Shown here: positions 16,191 through 24,460 of the stretch, piece after piece
Layout: each line of letters begins with the position of its first letter
Position numbering within the stretch: position 1 is the first letter of the stretch
DNA from: Merdivicinus sp050943495
Lineage (GTDB): Bacteria > Bacillota > Clostridia > Oscillospirales > Ruminococcaceae
Reading direction: 5' to 3'
Assembly (NCBI GenBank): GCA_050943495.1
Contig: JBMNPH010000008.1
Coordinates: 52,605 to 116,604, forward strand
Length of the DNA stretch: 64,000 nucleotides
Notes under the pieces: generated by a model
Databases searched by the model: none
What the model saw: the letters and a program-made list of their open reading frames with translations, nothing else
What the model was told of the DNA's origin: nothing
Made by a program: the position numbers and the translations under genes

Positions 16191-17735
16191 TCATTCCTGA
16201 TTTTCCTTGTCGCTTCCCACGACCAACTTTTTGTGCAGTACCGTTTCTTCCTGATAGCAGGAGAATATTTCCGTAAGCCGCGACTTCTGCATTTTGGGGG
16301 TCAGCAAACTCACCACCGGTACAATCACCAATCCCAGCACCATCGCCGCCGCACCCGCATTGATCGGAGACGCAATAAACTGGAAAAACATATTGCTGAC
16401 CGTCAAGCCAACGCCGCACACAAAACTAGCCCATACCGCAGCCTTTGTGACGCCTTTCCAGTAAATTCCGTAGAGGAACGGCGCGAGAAATGCCCCCGCC
16501 AATGCACCCCATGAAATTCCCATCAGCTGTGCAATGAAGGCGGGCGGATCCAATGCCAGCAAAACCGAAATGGCGATAAAAAATACGATTAATATCCGCA
16601 TCCATAAAACCTGTTTTTCTTCCTTCATATTATGGAATATATTGTCTTTGAGCAAATCCAGCGTCAGAGTGGAACTGGAGGTCAGAACAAGCGAAGACAG
16701 GGTCGACATGGACGCCGAAAGCACCAGCACGACTACAATTCCGATGAGAAGATCCGGCAGCTTGGAGAGCATGAATGGAATGATGCTGTCAAAAACAACG
16801 CCGCCATCCTGGTTGTAGATAGCAGGATCATCAAACAGCCGTCCGAAGCCGCCCAGAAAATAACTTCCCCCTGCTACCACGACCGCAAATACGGTCGAAA
16901 TAACCGTTCCGGTCCGGATTGCCTTTTCGTTGCGGATTGCGTAGAACTTCTGAATCATCTGCGGCAGTCCCCATGTCCCCAAAGATGTCAGGATGACGAC
17001 TCCCAACAGGTTCAACGGATCCGGCCCGAAAAAGGAGGCAAAGGCACCCGGCTGTCCCTGCGTCACTGGAACATCGCTGGGGATTTCCGCCAGCTTTCCG
17101 ACTGCCTCCAGAAATCCGCCCTGTCCGCTCAGGACCGCTGCTATGACCGCAATGATTCCGCCCAGCATAATGATTCCCTGGATAAAATCATTGATGGCAG
17201 TCGCCATGTAACCGCCCAATATCACATAAATCCCTGTGAACACTGCCATCCCGATGACACAAGCCGCATATGGGATATCAAATGCCATCTGGAACAAGCG
17301 GGACAATCCATTGTAAATCGAGGCGGTATAGGGAATGAGGAAAACAAAGACAATGATGGAGGCTGCAATTTTCAGCGGCTTGCTGTCAAATCGCGCCCCA
17401 AAAAACTCGGGCATGGTTGCCGCCGACAGATGCTGGCTCATAATCCGGGTGCGCCGCCCCAGTACTACCCACGCCAGCAGACTCCCCAGGATCGCATTCC
17501 CAATTCCGATCCAGGTGGAGGCCAATCCGTATTTCCATCCAAACTGGCCGGCATATCCGACAAATACCACTGCCGAAAAATAGGAGGTTCCATACGCAAA
17601 TGCTGTCAGCCATGGCCCCACAGAACGTCCGCCCAGTACAAATCCGGACACGCTCAGGGCATGTTTTCGCGCCTTGAACCCGACTACCACCATTGCCGCA
17701 AAAAATGCGACCAGTAAAACCAGTTTGATAATCAT
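16191..17735 (-). CDS. sodium:solute symporter (SSS/SLC5 family)
   Basis: 514 residues with about 13 hydrophobic segments, the usual SSS layout. Family landmarks are the GFVLGGRSVGPWLTAFAYGTSYFSA block (TM1-TM2), RTRIMSQHLSAATMPEFFGARF, GGYMATAINDFIQG and, late in the protein, SASMSTLSSLVLTSSSTLTLDLL, which holds the Na2-site serines. The closest general type is PutP-like (proline and other organic solutes). The substrate is not readable. It is a single gene with a near-perfect promoter and a palindrome in the leader, suggesting repression. Confidence 0.92.
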   Translation of the reverse strand: MIIKLVLLVAFFAAMVVVGFKARKHALSVSGFVLGGRSVGPWLTAFAYGTSYFSAVVFVGYAGQFGWKYGLASTWIGIGNAILGSLLAWVVLGRRTRIMSQHLSAATMPEFFGARFDSKPLKIAASIIVFVFLIPYTASIYNGLSRLFQMAFDIPYAACVIGMAVFTGIYVILGGYMATAINDFIQGIIMLGGIIAVIAAVLSGQGGFLEAVGKLAEIPSDVPVTQGQPGAFASFFGPDPLNLLGVVILTSLGTWGLPQMIQKFYAIRNEKAIRTGTVISTVFAVVVAGGSYFLGGFGRLFDDPAIYNQDGGVVFDSIIPFMLSKLPDLLIGIVVVLVLSASMSTLSSLVLTSSSTLTLDLLKDNIFHNMKEEKQVLWMRILIVFFIAISVLLALDPPAFIAQLMGISWGALAGAFLAPFLYGIYWKGVTKAAVWASFVCGVGLTVSNMFFQFIASPINAGAAAMVLGLVIVPVVSLLTPKMQKSRLTEIFSCYQEETVLHKKLVVGSDKENQE

Positions 17736-17776
17736 GTAGACTCCTCATTTCCAACGAATTTGCTTTAAACCATATG

Positions 17777-17788
17777 TGCTTTAAAGCA
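17777..17788. promoter_or_regulatory. palindrome in symporter leader, candidate operator
   Basis: TGCTTTAAAGCA is a perfect 12-bp palindrome just downstream of the expected transcription start, and a half-copy (GCTTTAAA) lies nearer the gene. A repressor there would block the promoter at 17804-17831. Confidence 0.45.
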
Positions 17789-17803
17789 ATGAATTATGAG
17801 TCT

Positions 17804-17831
17804 ATTATATCAGCTTTTTCAAATTTGTCAA
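17804..17831 (-). promoter_or_regulatory. consensus sigma-A promoter of the symporter gene
   Basis: On the minus strand TTGACA (17826-17831), 16 bp, TATAAT (17804-17809). Confidence 0.8.
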
Positions 17832-17921
17832 GGGATTTTCAAATTTTTTTTCAAACCCTGCAACATATCCCCATAGAATTCGGACTATTACTATCGGAAG
17901 TATTATTTTTTGGAGGTCTTT

Positions 17922-18794
17922 ATGAAACGTATCCTGACTGTTTTACTTGCTTTTTCTCTGGCGTTATCTCTCACTGCATGCGGCGGCACCCAGGAATCTT
18001 CCGATACGACCGAATCGGAAATCAGTTCTGAAAACACCCTTGTGGAAGAATCCTCTGCAGAGAGTGAACCGGAATCTTCTCTGGAAGAATCCTCCGCGGA
18101 AGAATCCTCCGAGACAGCCGAATCCTCGGAATCCGCTGCGGAAAGCTCTGCCGAAACTTCCAAGGAAGAAAGCAGTGCCCCTGCAGAAAATTCTCAGGCA
18201 GACAGCACTCCCGTTCTCAAGCCGGAAACCAGCAAACCCGCTGAAAAACCCACTTCTTCTACCCCCGAAGAATCTTCGGAACAGGCGCCTCCGTCTGCTA
18301 CTGTCATTGAAGAGGATTCCAATGCCGCACCGGAAGGCGCATACGATCGCTCTACCGAAATTTTCAACGCGATTGATGCCGCTTTTGCAGAGGCATATCC
18401 GGATTCCGGCTGCGTCATCCCCGCGATGCCGATGGATATGGACAAGCAGTATATTGCCGACACCCTCGGAATCAGTGCGGATCTCCTCGTAAGCGGGAAG
18501 GGTCAGCAGGCCGGTATGATGACCAACTGCGACATGCTTCTGGTCGTCGAGGCCGCAGAAGGTCAGTTCGATGTTGTCAAATCGGCTATGGATACCGCTC
18601 TTCAGGCGCGCTATGATGCTTTCAGCTGGTATGGCGTTATGGGAAATGCAGAACGCACCGAAGCTGCCAAGGTCGTTTCAAAAGGAAACTTCATCGCGCT
18701 GATTATGGTGGGAATCATGCCGGAAGAAGGAACCCCGGATTTCACATCCGATGTTCAGCTGGCAGAAGATACCTTTTATGCAGCCATTGAATAA
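17922..18794 (+). CDS. DUF4358 lipoprotein with long Ser/Glu linker
   Basis: 290 residues. A lipoprotein signal peptide (lipobox LTAC, Cys about 20) is followed by some 110 residues made almost only of Ser, Glu, Ala, Pro and Thr. A C-terminal domain of about 150 residues (AYDRSTEIFNAIDAAFAEAY onward) matches the DUF4358 pattern found in clostridial lipoproteins. The linker probably spans the wall so that the domain is exposed. The start is the ATG at 17922 behind TTGGAGG. The domain's function is unknown. It precedes the O-acylation genes, but a 250-bp leader with a terminator-like hairpin lies between them. Confidence 0.75.
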   Translation: MKRILTVLLAFSLALSLTACGGTQESSDTTESEISSENTLVEESSAESEPESSLEESSAEESSETAESSESAAESSAETSKEESSAPAENSQADSTPVLKPETSKPAEKPTSSTPEESSEQAPPSATVIEEDSNAAPEGAYDRSTEIFNAIDAAFAEAYPDSGCVIPAMPMDMDKQYIADTLGISADLLVSGKGQQAGMMTNCDMLLVVEAAEGQFDVVKSAMDTALQARYDAFSWYGVMGNAERTEAAKVVSKGNFIALIMVGIMPEEGTPDFTSDVQLAEDTFYAAIE

Positions 18795-18850
18795 TCGTTC
18801 ATAATATGTTTACAAATCGAATGCATCACTTTCATTCCAAATGGGCACTA

Positions 18851-19026
18851 TATAATTGGTCATGCAAATTGTCTCCCTTCTTTGCTGACAGATTCCGATA
18901 GACTGGAAAACAGCACGGATTCCTGTTTTTGGGCGTAACACCCTGCCGGGAACGACATACGGCGGGGTCAAGAGGGCGTACGGGGTGAATCATAATGGAT
19001 TCCCAGTACGCCTTCTTATTTTTTTG
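18851..19026 (+). promoter_or_regulatory. possible structured leader with attenuator upstream of the MBOAT gene
   Basis: A TATAAT at 18851-18856 could start a roughly 165-base leader. It contains a hairpin ACCCTGCCG/CGGCGGGGT (about 18939-18968) and then a strong terminator-like stem, AAGAGGGCGTAC (18970-18981) with GTACGCCTTCTT (19006-19017), plus a T-run (19019-19026). The sequence GGGCGTA occurs twice, at 18931-18937 and in the left arm at 18974-18980. The upstream copy can therefore pair with TACGCC of the right arm and break the terminator. No known riboswitch consensus was recognised. It may equally be a small RNA or just the terminator of the DUF4358 gene. Confidence 0.45.
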
Positions 19027-19048
19027 ATTACGAAAGTGAGGGGTTTTT

Positions 19049-20431
19049 TTGGTATTCAGCAGCCTTTTGTTTCTCTTCCGGTTCCTGCCGGTTGCAATGC
19101 TTCTTTACTTTATTGTTCCGCCGAGATTGAAAAATTTCACTCTGCTGGTTCTCAGCCTGTTCTTCTATGCATGGGGCGAGCCAAAATATATTTGGATTAT
19201 GATTGTCTCCATCTTAGTGGACTATACGGCGGGACAAGGGATTCGTTTGGCCAAGGATAACCAAGCCAGACGAAAATTTTTCCTCGGCTTTTCCCTGACC
19301 GTCAATCTGGGAATGCTGCTCTTTTTCAAATATGCGGATTTCTTCATTGACAACATCAACGCAATTGCCGGTCTTTCCCTGCCGCACACCGGCTTCACAC
19401 TGCCGCTCGGCATCAGTTTTTACACCTTCCAGACCATGAGCTACACCATTGATGTGTATCGCGGCAAAGTGGAAGCGGAATCCAACATCATCAACTTTGG
19501 GGCATTTGTGGTTTTGTTCCCGCAGCTCATTGCAGGGCCAATTGTCAAATACTCGGATATTGCGGCAGAACTGAAGAATCGCCGCCGCTGGAATCCGGAA
19601 CAAATTCAGGACGGTGTCCGCCTGTTTATCATGGGGTTGGGCAGCAAGGTACTGATTGCAAACAATGTGGGAGCGCTCTGGACCCAAGTCGAAGCCTCCT
19701 CTCCGTCTGAAATTTCTACGGCATTGGCCTGGCTAGGTGTACTGGCCTTTTCTTTGCAGATTTATTTTGACTTTTCCGGATATTCGCTCATGGCGATCGG
19801 ATTGGGAAGAATGCTCGGATTCACCTTCCCGCAAAACTTCAATTATCCGTATATCTCCCGCAGCATCACCGAATTCTGGCGCCGCTGGCATATGACACTC
19901 AGTTCCTGGTTCCGTGAATATATCTATATCCCGCTGGGCGGCAGCCGCGTGAGCACTGGACGCATGTATTTCAACCTCTTTGTCGTCTGGGCCTGTACCG
20001 GTTTTTGGCATGGCGCGAGCTGGAACTTCGTCCTGTGGGGACTCTTCTTCTTCGTCATCCTGGTGATCGAAAAACGTTATCTACTGCAATTTCTCGAAAA
20101 GCACCGCATCGTCTCCCACGCTTATGTCCTCCTTCTGCTGCTTCTCAGCTGGACCCTCTTCGCCATCACCGACTTTTCCAAGCTGGGCGAATTCTTCCGC
20201 CAGATGTTCACGCCTCATGCCGGCAGCGATTGGATTTACGCGCTGCGCAATTACGGCGTTTCGATCGTGCTGGCCTGCTTCTTTGCCACGCCGGTTACCA
20301 AGCGGATTTATGACCGGTATCTGGTCCAGCGCAGAATGCTGACGACGGTTCTGCTGGCCGGAGTGCTCATTCTCTCGGTCGCTTATCTGGTCGATGCCAG
20401 CTACAATCCCTTCCTTTACTTCCGCTTCTGA
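19049..20431 (+). CDS. MBOAT family O-acyltransferase (AlgI-like)
   Basis: 460 residues with about 10-12 membrane segments. The AlgI/DltB-type family moves acyl groups, usually acetyl, across the membrane onto extracellular polysaccharides. The conserved block EFWRRWHMTLSSWFREYIYIPLGG holds H281, and the catalytic histidine is expected at H321 in GFWHGASWNF. The start is TTG at 19049 behind GTGAGGGG; the sequence after it (FSSLLFLFRFLP) is typical for the N-terminus, and no ATG fits. It is paired with a DHHW protein 22 bp downstream, the usual AlgI-AlgJ-like two-part O-acetylation system of Firmicutes. Confidence 0.93.
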   Translation: MVFSSLLFLFRFLPVAMLLYFIVPPRLKNFTLLVLSLFFYAWGEPKYIWIMIVSILVDYTAGQGIRLAKDNQARRKFFLGFSLTVNLGMLLFFKYADFFIDNINAIAGLSLPHTGFTLPLGISFYTFQTMSYTIDVYRGKVEAESNIINFGAFVVLFPQLIAGPIVKYSDIAAELKNRRRWNPEQIQDGVRLFIMGLGSKVLIANNVGALWTQVEASSPSEISTALAWLGVLAFSLQIYFDFSGYSLMAIGLGRMLGFTFPQNFNYPYISRSITEFWRRWHMTLSSWFREYIYIPLGGSRVSTGRMYFNLFVVWACTGFWHGASWNFVLWGLFFFVILVIEKRYLLQFLEKHRIVSHAYVLLLLLLSWTLFAITDFSKLGEFFRQMFTPHAGSDWIYALRNYGVSIVLACFFATPVTKRIYDRYLVQRRMLTTVLLAGVLILSVAYLVDASYNPFLYFRF

Positions 20432-20453
20432 CCTGAAAGGAGGTTTCGTATCC

Positions 20454-21578
20454 ATGAAAAAAATTCTGCGTTATCCGATTTTAATCATGTTCGCCGTCTT
20501 TATTGCGGCATTCAGCTTGGCAGACTGGATTTCCCCGCCCCGCGAATTTTCCGAGCTCGAGAATCGTTACCTCAAGCAGCGTCCGACTCCCTCCGTGCGC
20601 AATATTTTCAACGGTGAATACTCCTCCGCTTACGAGGAATATATCAACGATCAGTTCATTCTGCGGGATGAATGGATCACCCTCAAATCCTACTCGGAAT
20701 CTGCCCTTCTCAAAACCGAAAACAACGGGATTGTTTACGGCAAGGATGGCCGCCTTTTCGATAAATACACCGATTACCCAGCGGATCAGCTGGAAAAAAA
20801 TCTGGGATTTCTCCAAGAATTTATGCAGGGCCGCGGCAATGTCACCATGATGATCGTTCCGAGCAGCTATGAAATTTATCCGGAACAGCTTCCTGCCGGC
20901 CTGACATTGGTCGATCAACAAGAAAAAATTGCGGAAATCTATGCCGGACTTCCGGACAATGTGACCACGATTGACCTCTATCCCACCCTCATGGCCGCCA
21001 AAGAGGGGGATATTTATTACCGCACCGACCATCATTGGACAACAGACGGCGCTTATCTCGGCTATCAGGCATTCTGCGAAGCGAAAAATCAGACGCCGGT
21101 TTCTCTGGAATCCCTGACGGCTCACGATGTGTCCGGATTTCTCGGCACCTTTTTCAGCAAATGCAAAAAAGCGGGCACTCCTTCCGAAGTGCTCCGCTGG
21201 TATGAGCTTCCGATCGCGGAAGTGACAGTCGACGGGCAGCAAAAAGATTCCTATTTGGATCTGTCTGCGCTGGAAACCCGCGATAAATACGGCGCTTTCC
21301 TCTGGGGAAACGGCGGAATCACGGTTCTCACCTCGGAGTCCGGTGCGCAGAAGCCCACAGAAGACCGCAGCCGGATTCTGGTCATTAAGGATTCCTTTGC
21401 CAACTGTTTCTCCCCCTTCCTCACCGCCAACTATGATGAGGTTTGGATTGTCGACCTCCGTTCCATGCCAAAAGGTCTGACCGAACTTGTCGAACAGAAT
21501 TCCTTTACGGATATCCTCTTCCTCTACAATTTCACCAATCTCGCCTCCGACACCAACCTCTTCCGGCTGCGCTACTGA
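20454..21578 (+). CDS. DHHW family protein (AlgJ/AlgX-like, SGNH-type)
   Basis: 374 residues, anchored by one N-terminal membrane segment (about 7-24) with the rest outside. The D192-H-H-W195 motif in YYRTDHHWTTDGAY names the family and supplies the Asp-His pair of the acyl-transfer or esterase site. A serine-containing IVPSSYEIYP segment (about 134-143) and VIKDSFANC near the C-terminus complete the fold. In alginate-type systems this partner receives acetyl from the MBOAT protein and passes it to the polymer. ATG at 20454 behind AAAGGAGG. No polymer synthase is nearby, so the polymer is unknown. Confidence 0.9.
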   Translation: MKKILRYPILIMFAVFIAAFSLADWISPPREFSELENRYLKQRPTPSVRNIFNGEYSSAYEEYINDQFILRDEWITLKSYSESALLKTENNGIVYGKDGRLFDKYTDYPADQLEKNLGFLQEFMQGRGNVTMMIVPSSYEIYPEQLPAGLTLVDQQEKIAEIYAGLPDNVTTIDLYPTLMAAKEGDIYYRTDHHWTTDGAYLGYQAFCEAKNQTPVSLESLTAHDVSGFLGTFFSKCKKAGTPSEVLRWYELPIAEVTVDGQQKDSYLDLSALETRDKYGAFLWGNGGITVLTSESGAQKPTEDRSRILVIKDSFANCFSPFLTANYDEVWIVDLRSMPKGLTELVEQNSFTDILFLYNFTNLASDTNLFRLRY

Positions 21579-21587
21579 TTGAATGTT

Positions 21588-21624
21588 CCGCCCGATCACT
21601 TCGCTGTGATTCGGGCGGTTTTCT
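21588..21624. terminator. terminator of the MBOAT-DHHW operon, overlapping the ylbJ-like 3' end
   Basis: CCGCCCGA-TCAC/GTGA-TTCGGGCGG followed by TTTTCTT on the plus strand. The hairpin contains the stop codon (21596-21598) of the convergent gene, so it doubles as the end of that reading frame. Confidence 0.85.
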
Positions 21625-22675
21625 TATGATTTCCAATCAATACCAACAGGCAGATCAGCACCAACAGAACTGCCGCCCCTGCTGTCGCGCCGCCTCGTTC
21701 CGGAATCGCGTGGGAAAATGTCGAAAATACCTCGGCAGGCAATTTCATCCGCTTCACAAAAAAGATGCTGAACAGCAGGCTGAAAAAAATGTGGACGCCC
21801 CGCATGAGAAAAAATTTTCGCATCCGCACGCCGGTTCCCCGCAGCATGGAAGCTGCCTGCATCCAGACGCAAATCCCGCCGAAGGCCGTATACCCTGCCC
21901 CCAGAACGATCATCTCCCAGAAATTTCCGCCCGGCAGCCGCGCGCATCCTACCGTTACCTCCAGAAATCCGCACCAGACCGAAGCACCGGGGATAAAATC
22001 CAGCCCATGCGCCAATACCGAAAAAACAATCACATAGCCGCACACCATCAGCATACTTTGCCCGCCTTCCGTCACTGCCCGCACAAAGGCATCTCCGGCC
22101 GGCAACGGGGGTTCCGTCGGCAAGCTTTGCTGTTTTTCAGACCGGCTGCTTCCCCACAGGATCCGGACCAGGATTCCCACCAGAAAGGCGGACAGCATTT
22201 GACTTCCTGCCAGAATCAGGCCAATCTGTGTGTTTGCAAAACAGGGAATCGCTACTCCCGCAAGCAGGAATGCCGGAGATCCGTTGACCGTATAACAGAG
22301 CATTTTTTCCGCTGTCACAACGGAAAGTTCGCCCTTCTTCACCATCTTCCCCAGAATTTTGGGGCCGACCGGATACCCTCCCACCAGGGAAAGAAGAAAA
22401 ACCGGCACCCCCTTTTTCGGAATGCCCAGAATTCTTGCCAAAAATCCCAGCGGCCTCGCAATCAGTTCCAGCGTCCCCGACAAGGTCAGGTAATCCGCAA
22501 AGATCATAAACAGGAACAACGCCGGAATCGCATGTTCCAGACAAACCGAAATTCCCTGTCGGACTCCCTCCGCCGCTTCTCCGCTCCGTTTCAGCAGCAG
22601 AACGCCCATTCCGACTCCCGCAGTCAGAAGCAGCATCTCCCGCATCCCTGCGCGATATACCCGAAATTTTTTCAT
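21596..22675 (-). CDS. ylbJ: YlbJ-like sporulation integral membrane protein (nucleoside-recognition/GATE fold)
   Basis: 359 residues with about eight membrane segments. The FLLSLVGGYPVGPKILGKMVKKGEL and TVNGSPAFLLAGVA stretches match the paired GATE (nucleoside-recognition) repeats of YlbJ, a mother-cell membrane protein required for spore cortex formation in B. subtilis. Its ATG overlaps the yqfC stop (ATGA), so the two are coupled, and both are spore genes; this strengthens the assignment. It could also be a spore-maturation SpmA/SpmB relative, but length and the single-protein double-GATE layout favour YlbJ. Confidence 0.78.
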   Translation of the reverse strand: MKKFRVYRAGMREMLLLTAGVGMGVLLLKRSGEAAEGVRQGISVCLEHAIPALFLFMIFADYLTLSGTLELIARPLGFLARILGIPKKGVPVFLLSLVGGYPVGPKILGKMVKKGELSVVTAEKMLCYTVNGSPAFLLAGVAIPCFANTQIGLILAGSQMLSAFLVGILVRILWGSSRSEKQQSLPTEPPLPAGDAFVRAVTEGGQSMLMVCGYVIVFSVLAHGLDFIPGASVWCGFLEVTVGCARLPGGNFWEMIVLGAGYTAFGGICVWMQAASMLRGTGVRMRKFFLMRGVHIFFSLLFSIFFVKRMKLPAEVFSTFSHAIPERGGATAGAAVLLVLICLLVLIGNHKKTARITAK

Positions 22676-23019
22676 CCTGTCTGCCCCCTCTTTTTGCTCG
22701 CAGGTTCCAATTCAATGGATCGGATTTCTCCCCGAATGGTGATCGTATAGGCGGAAAAATCGGACGTTTCCAAGCCGCTTCCCAGAATGGTGACCACCGC
22801 ATCCCGTACCCGCAGCCGCACCAGATCTCCGTCGCAGGCCAGTATGGCCGTGCATCCGTCAATATCCAGCGTATGTCCTCCATGCAGCTGCAAATCCGGC
22901 CCCTGCCATTCCTCCTGAATTTCGCGGAATGCCTCCAATACGGCCAAATGCTTTCGGGGACGGCTGGGAGTATATCGGATTCCATCCGGACAGCGATTTC
23001 GGCTTTTTTTGACTCTCAT
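22672..23019 (-). CDS. yqfC: sporulation protein YqfC (YabP/YqfC family)
   Basis: 115 residues. A basic N-terminal tail (about 30 residues) is followed by a beta-rich YabP/YqfC domain: LQLHGGHTLDIDGCTAILACDGDLVRLRVRD then ITIRGEIRSIELEP at the end. The family is expressed under sigma-E and works at the forespore membrane. The ATG at 23019 has AAGGAGG upstream. In most Firmicutes yqfC lies directly before yqfD on the same strand. Here the two are divergent, separated by about 100 bp, and yqfC is coupled to the ylbJ-like gene instead. Confidence 0.8.
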   Translation of the reverse strand: MRVKKSRNRCPDGIRYTPSRPRKHLAVLEAFREIQEEWQGPDLQLHGGHTLDIDGCTAILACDGDLVRLRVRDAVVTILGSGLETSDFSAYTITIRGEIRSIELEPASKKRGQTG

Positions 23020-23075
23020 GATGAACCTCCTTCCGGCGGCTGCGCCATTTGCCGCTCTCTTGCTTCTTTCCATTA

Positions 23076-23090
23076 TATTCCGCCGGAATA
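23076..23090. promoter_or_regulatory. inverted repeat and possible sigma-E elements between yqfC and yqfD
   Basis: TATTCC-GCC-GGAATA forms a perfect repeat at the centre of the divergent region. On the plus strand ATATT (23075-23079) followed after about 15 bp by CATATACAT (from 23094) resembles the sigma-E pattern (ATATT, CATACAAT), though the -10 is imperfect. On the minus strand ATTATA (23072-23077) gives TATAAT. Confidence 0.35.
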
Positions 23091-23121
23091 GCGCATATAC
23101 ATGTGCCATGGAGGTGATTCC

Positions 23122-24291
23122 ATGGGATTTATGCCCATCGTCCGATTTATTATCCGCAAGCCCGGCGGAGATCCATCCGCCTTTCTCACAGAAGTCCGTC
23201 AAAAATCCCTGCCCCTCAAGCAATTCCGCGAATCAAACGGAATCCTGACCGGCCAGATTCCCGCGCGCTATTATCCCACCCTTGCCCGAATTGCCCGACA
23301 GAATGGCCTGCTGATCCGGCATACTGAATACCGCGGCGGATACTGGCGTCTCCGGCGCTATCGGAAGCGGCTGGGAATTTTAGCCGGAATGGTGCTGTTT
23401 TTTTCGGTCCTGCTTTTCTCGCAGTGCTTTCTCTGGGCCATTGACATCACTCCTACCGACATGGTATCCGAACAGCAGGTCCTGGATGTCCTGAAAAGCC
23501 ACGGGCTTCAGATCGGCACCTTTCTTCCCACCGCCGATCTGGAAAAAACCGCCGCCTATGCCCGCACCGAACTGCCGGGACTGGCATTTTTCGCCCTCAA
23601 CCGGTTTGGAAGCCGCATTCAGGTCGCCATGACAGACGCAGTCTCCCCGCCGGTACATCTGCGCGAAACCGACCTGTGCAATATCGTCGCGCGAAAGGAT
23701 GGCATCGTCCGTGTCGTGGAGGATTATGCAGGCCAGCAGGTCGTGCAGCCGGGGCAAAGCGTCGGCGCCGGCCAGCTGCTCATCAGCGGGATCATTGAGA
23801 ATCGGGATGGGAACATGCTCTATGTCCACGCGGACGGAAAGGTCCTCGCCGAAACCCAGGAAACCCGAACCTTTACCATCCCGCTTACCCGAACGGAACG
23901 AATCCCAACCGGAGAAACTGATACCCGGTGGCGGATTGATCTCTTCGGAAAGAAATGGCCGCTTTTTGCTGCACTTCCATCCAAAAATCCCTATGAAAGT
24001 ACCTTCTCCCTCACAGTCCCGAAAATCGGGCCGTTTTATCTTCCCTTTGCGCTGGAAAAGGAGGAACAACAATTTTATCGAGAAAATACCATCACCATCT
24101 CCGAAGAAGAAGCCCTCGAATTGCTCCGCAATATGGCAGATGCCTACCGTGAAGAGCTCTCCGGGCAGGTGGAGGTCCTCAGCCAGGAGGAATCCTCCGC
24201 TTCCCTTTCGGAAGACCAGGTGATGCAGCTAACGGTCACGTGGAAAATTATGGAAGATATTGCAAAAGAACAGCCGATTGGTCAATCATAA
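23122..24291 (+). CDS. yqfD: sporulation protein YqfD (stage IV)
   Basis: 389 residues. The N-terminal cytoplasmic part (1-80, with an L-R-x-Y-x-R-R-L-G-I pattern) leads into a membrane segment (about 83-105). A large extracytoplasmic domain carries the LCNIVARKDGIVRVVEDYAGQQVVQPGQSVGAGQLLISG stretch typical of YqfD and a C-terminal helical part. In B. subtilis yqfD is needed for spore cortex and coat maturation and is made in the mother cell. The ATG at 23122 has GGAGGTG upstream. It stands divergent from yqfC and is transcribed alone. Confidence 0.85.
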   Translation: MGFMPIVRFIIRKPGGDPSAFLTEVRQKSLPLKQFRESNGILTGQIPARYYPTLARIARQNGLLIRHTEYRGGYWRLRRYRKRLGILAGMVLFFSVLLFSQCFLWAIDITPTDMVSEQQVLDVLKSHGLQIGTFLPTADLEKTAAYARTELPGLAFFALNRFGSRIQVAMTDAVSPPVHLRETDLCNIVARKDGIVRVVEDYAGQQVVQPGQSVGAGQLLISGIIENRDGNMLYVHADGKVLAETQETRTFTIPLTRTERIPTGETDTRWRIDLFGKKWPLFAALPSKNPYESTFSLTVPKIGPFYLPFALEKEEQQFYRENTITISEEEALELLRNMADAYREELSGQVEVLSQEESSASLSEDQVMQLTVTWKIMEDIAKEQPIGQS

Positions 24292-24406
24292 AATGAAAAC
24301 TTGAGGAGATTGGCGCAAACTCGAGGAGATCAAAGGAAGATCCGGGGCGGATTGAATTCCTCACGGATAGCAAGGATTCCGGAAACTTTGGCTAGTATCC
24401 CTGCTT

Positions 24407-24446
24407 TTGCCTTTTGCGCAGCTTTCTGCTATACTGGTACTAGCAG
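24407..24446 (+). promoter_or_regulatory. promoter of the YitT-like gene with inverted repeat over the -10
   Basis: TTGCCT (24407-24412), 17 bp, TATACT (24430-24435). CTGCTA (24426-24431) and TAGCAG (24441-24446) form an inverted repeat that covers the -10 and expected start, a possible operator. Confidence 0.5.
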
Positions 24447-24460
24447 AAAGGAGTTTTATC

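Noticed and set aside
16632..17717. Plus-strand frame opposite the sodium symporter
   Set aside because: Highly charged shadow of a membrane protein; no start signal.
18851..19026. 6S RNA gene
   Set aside because: The length and promoter fit only loosely. The two ends do not pair with each other, and I could not see the central open bubble expected of 6S RNA.
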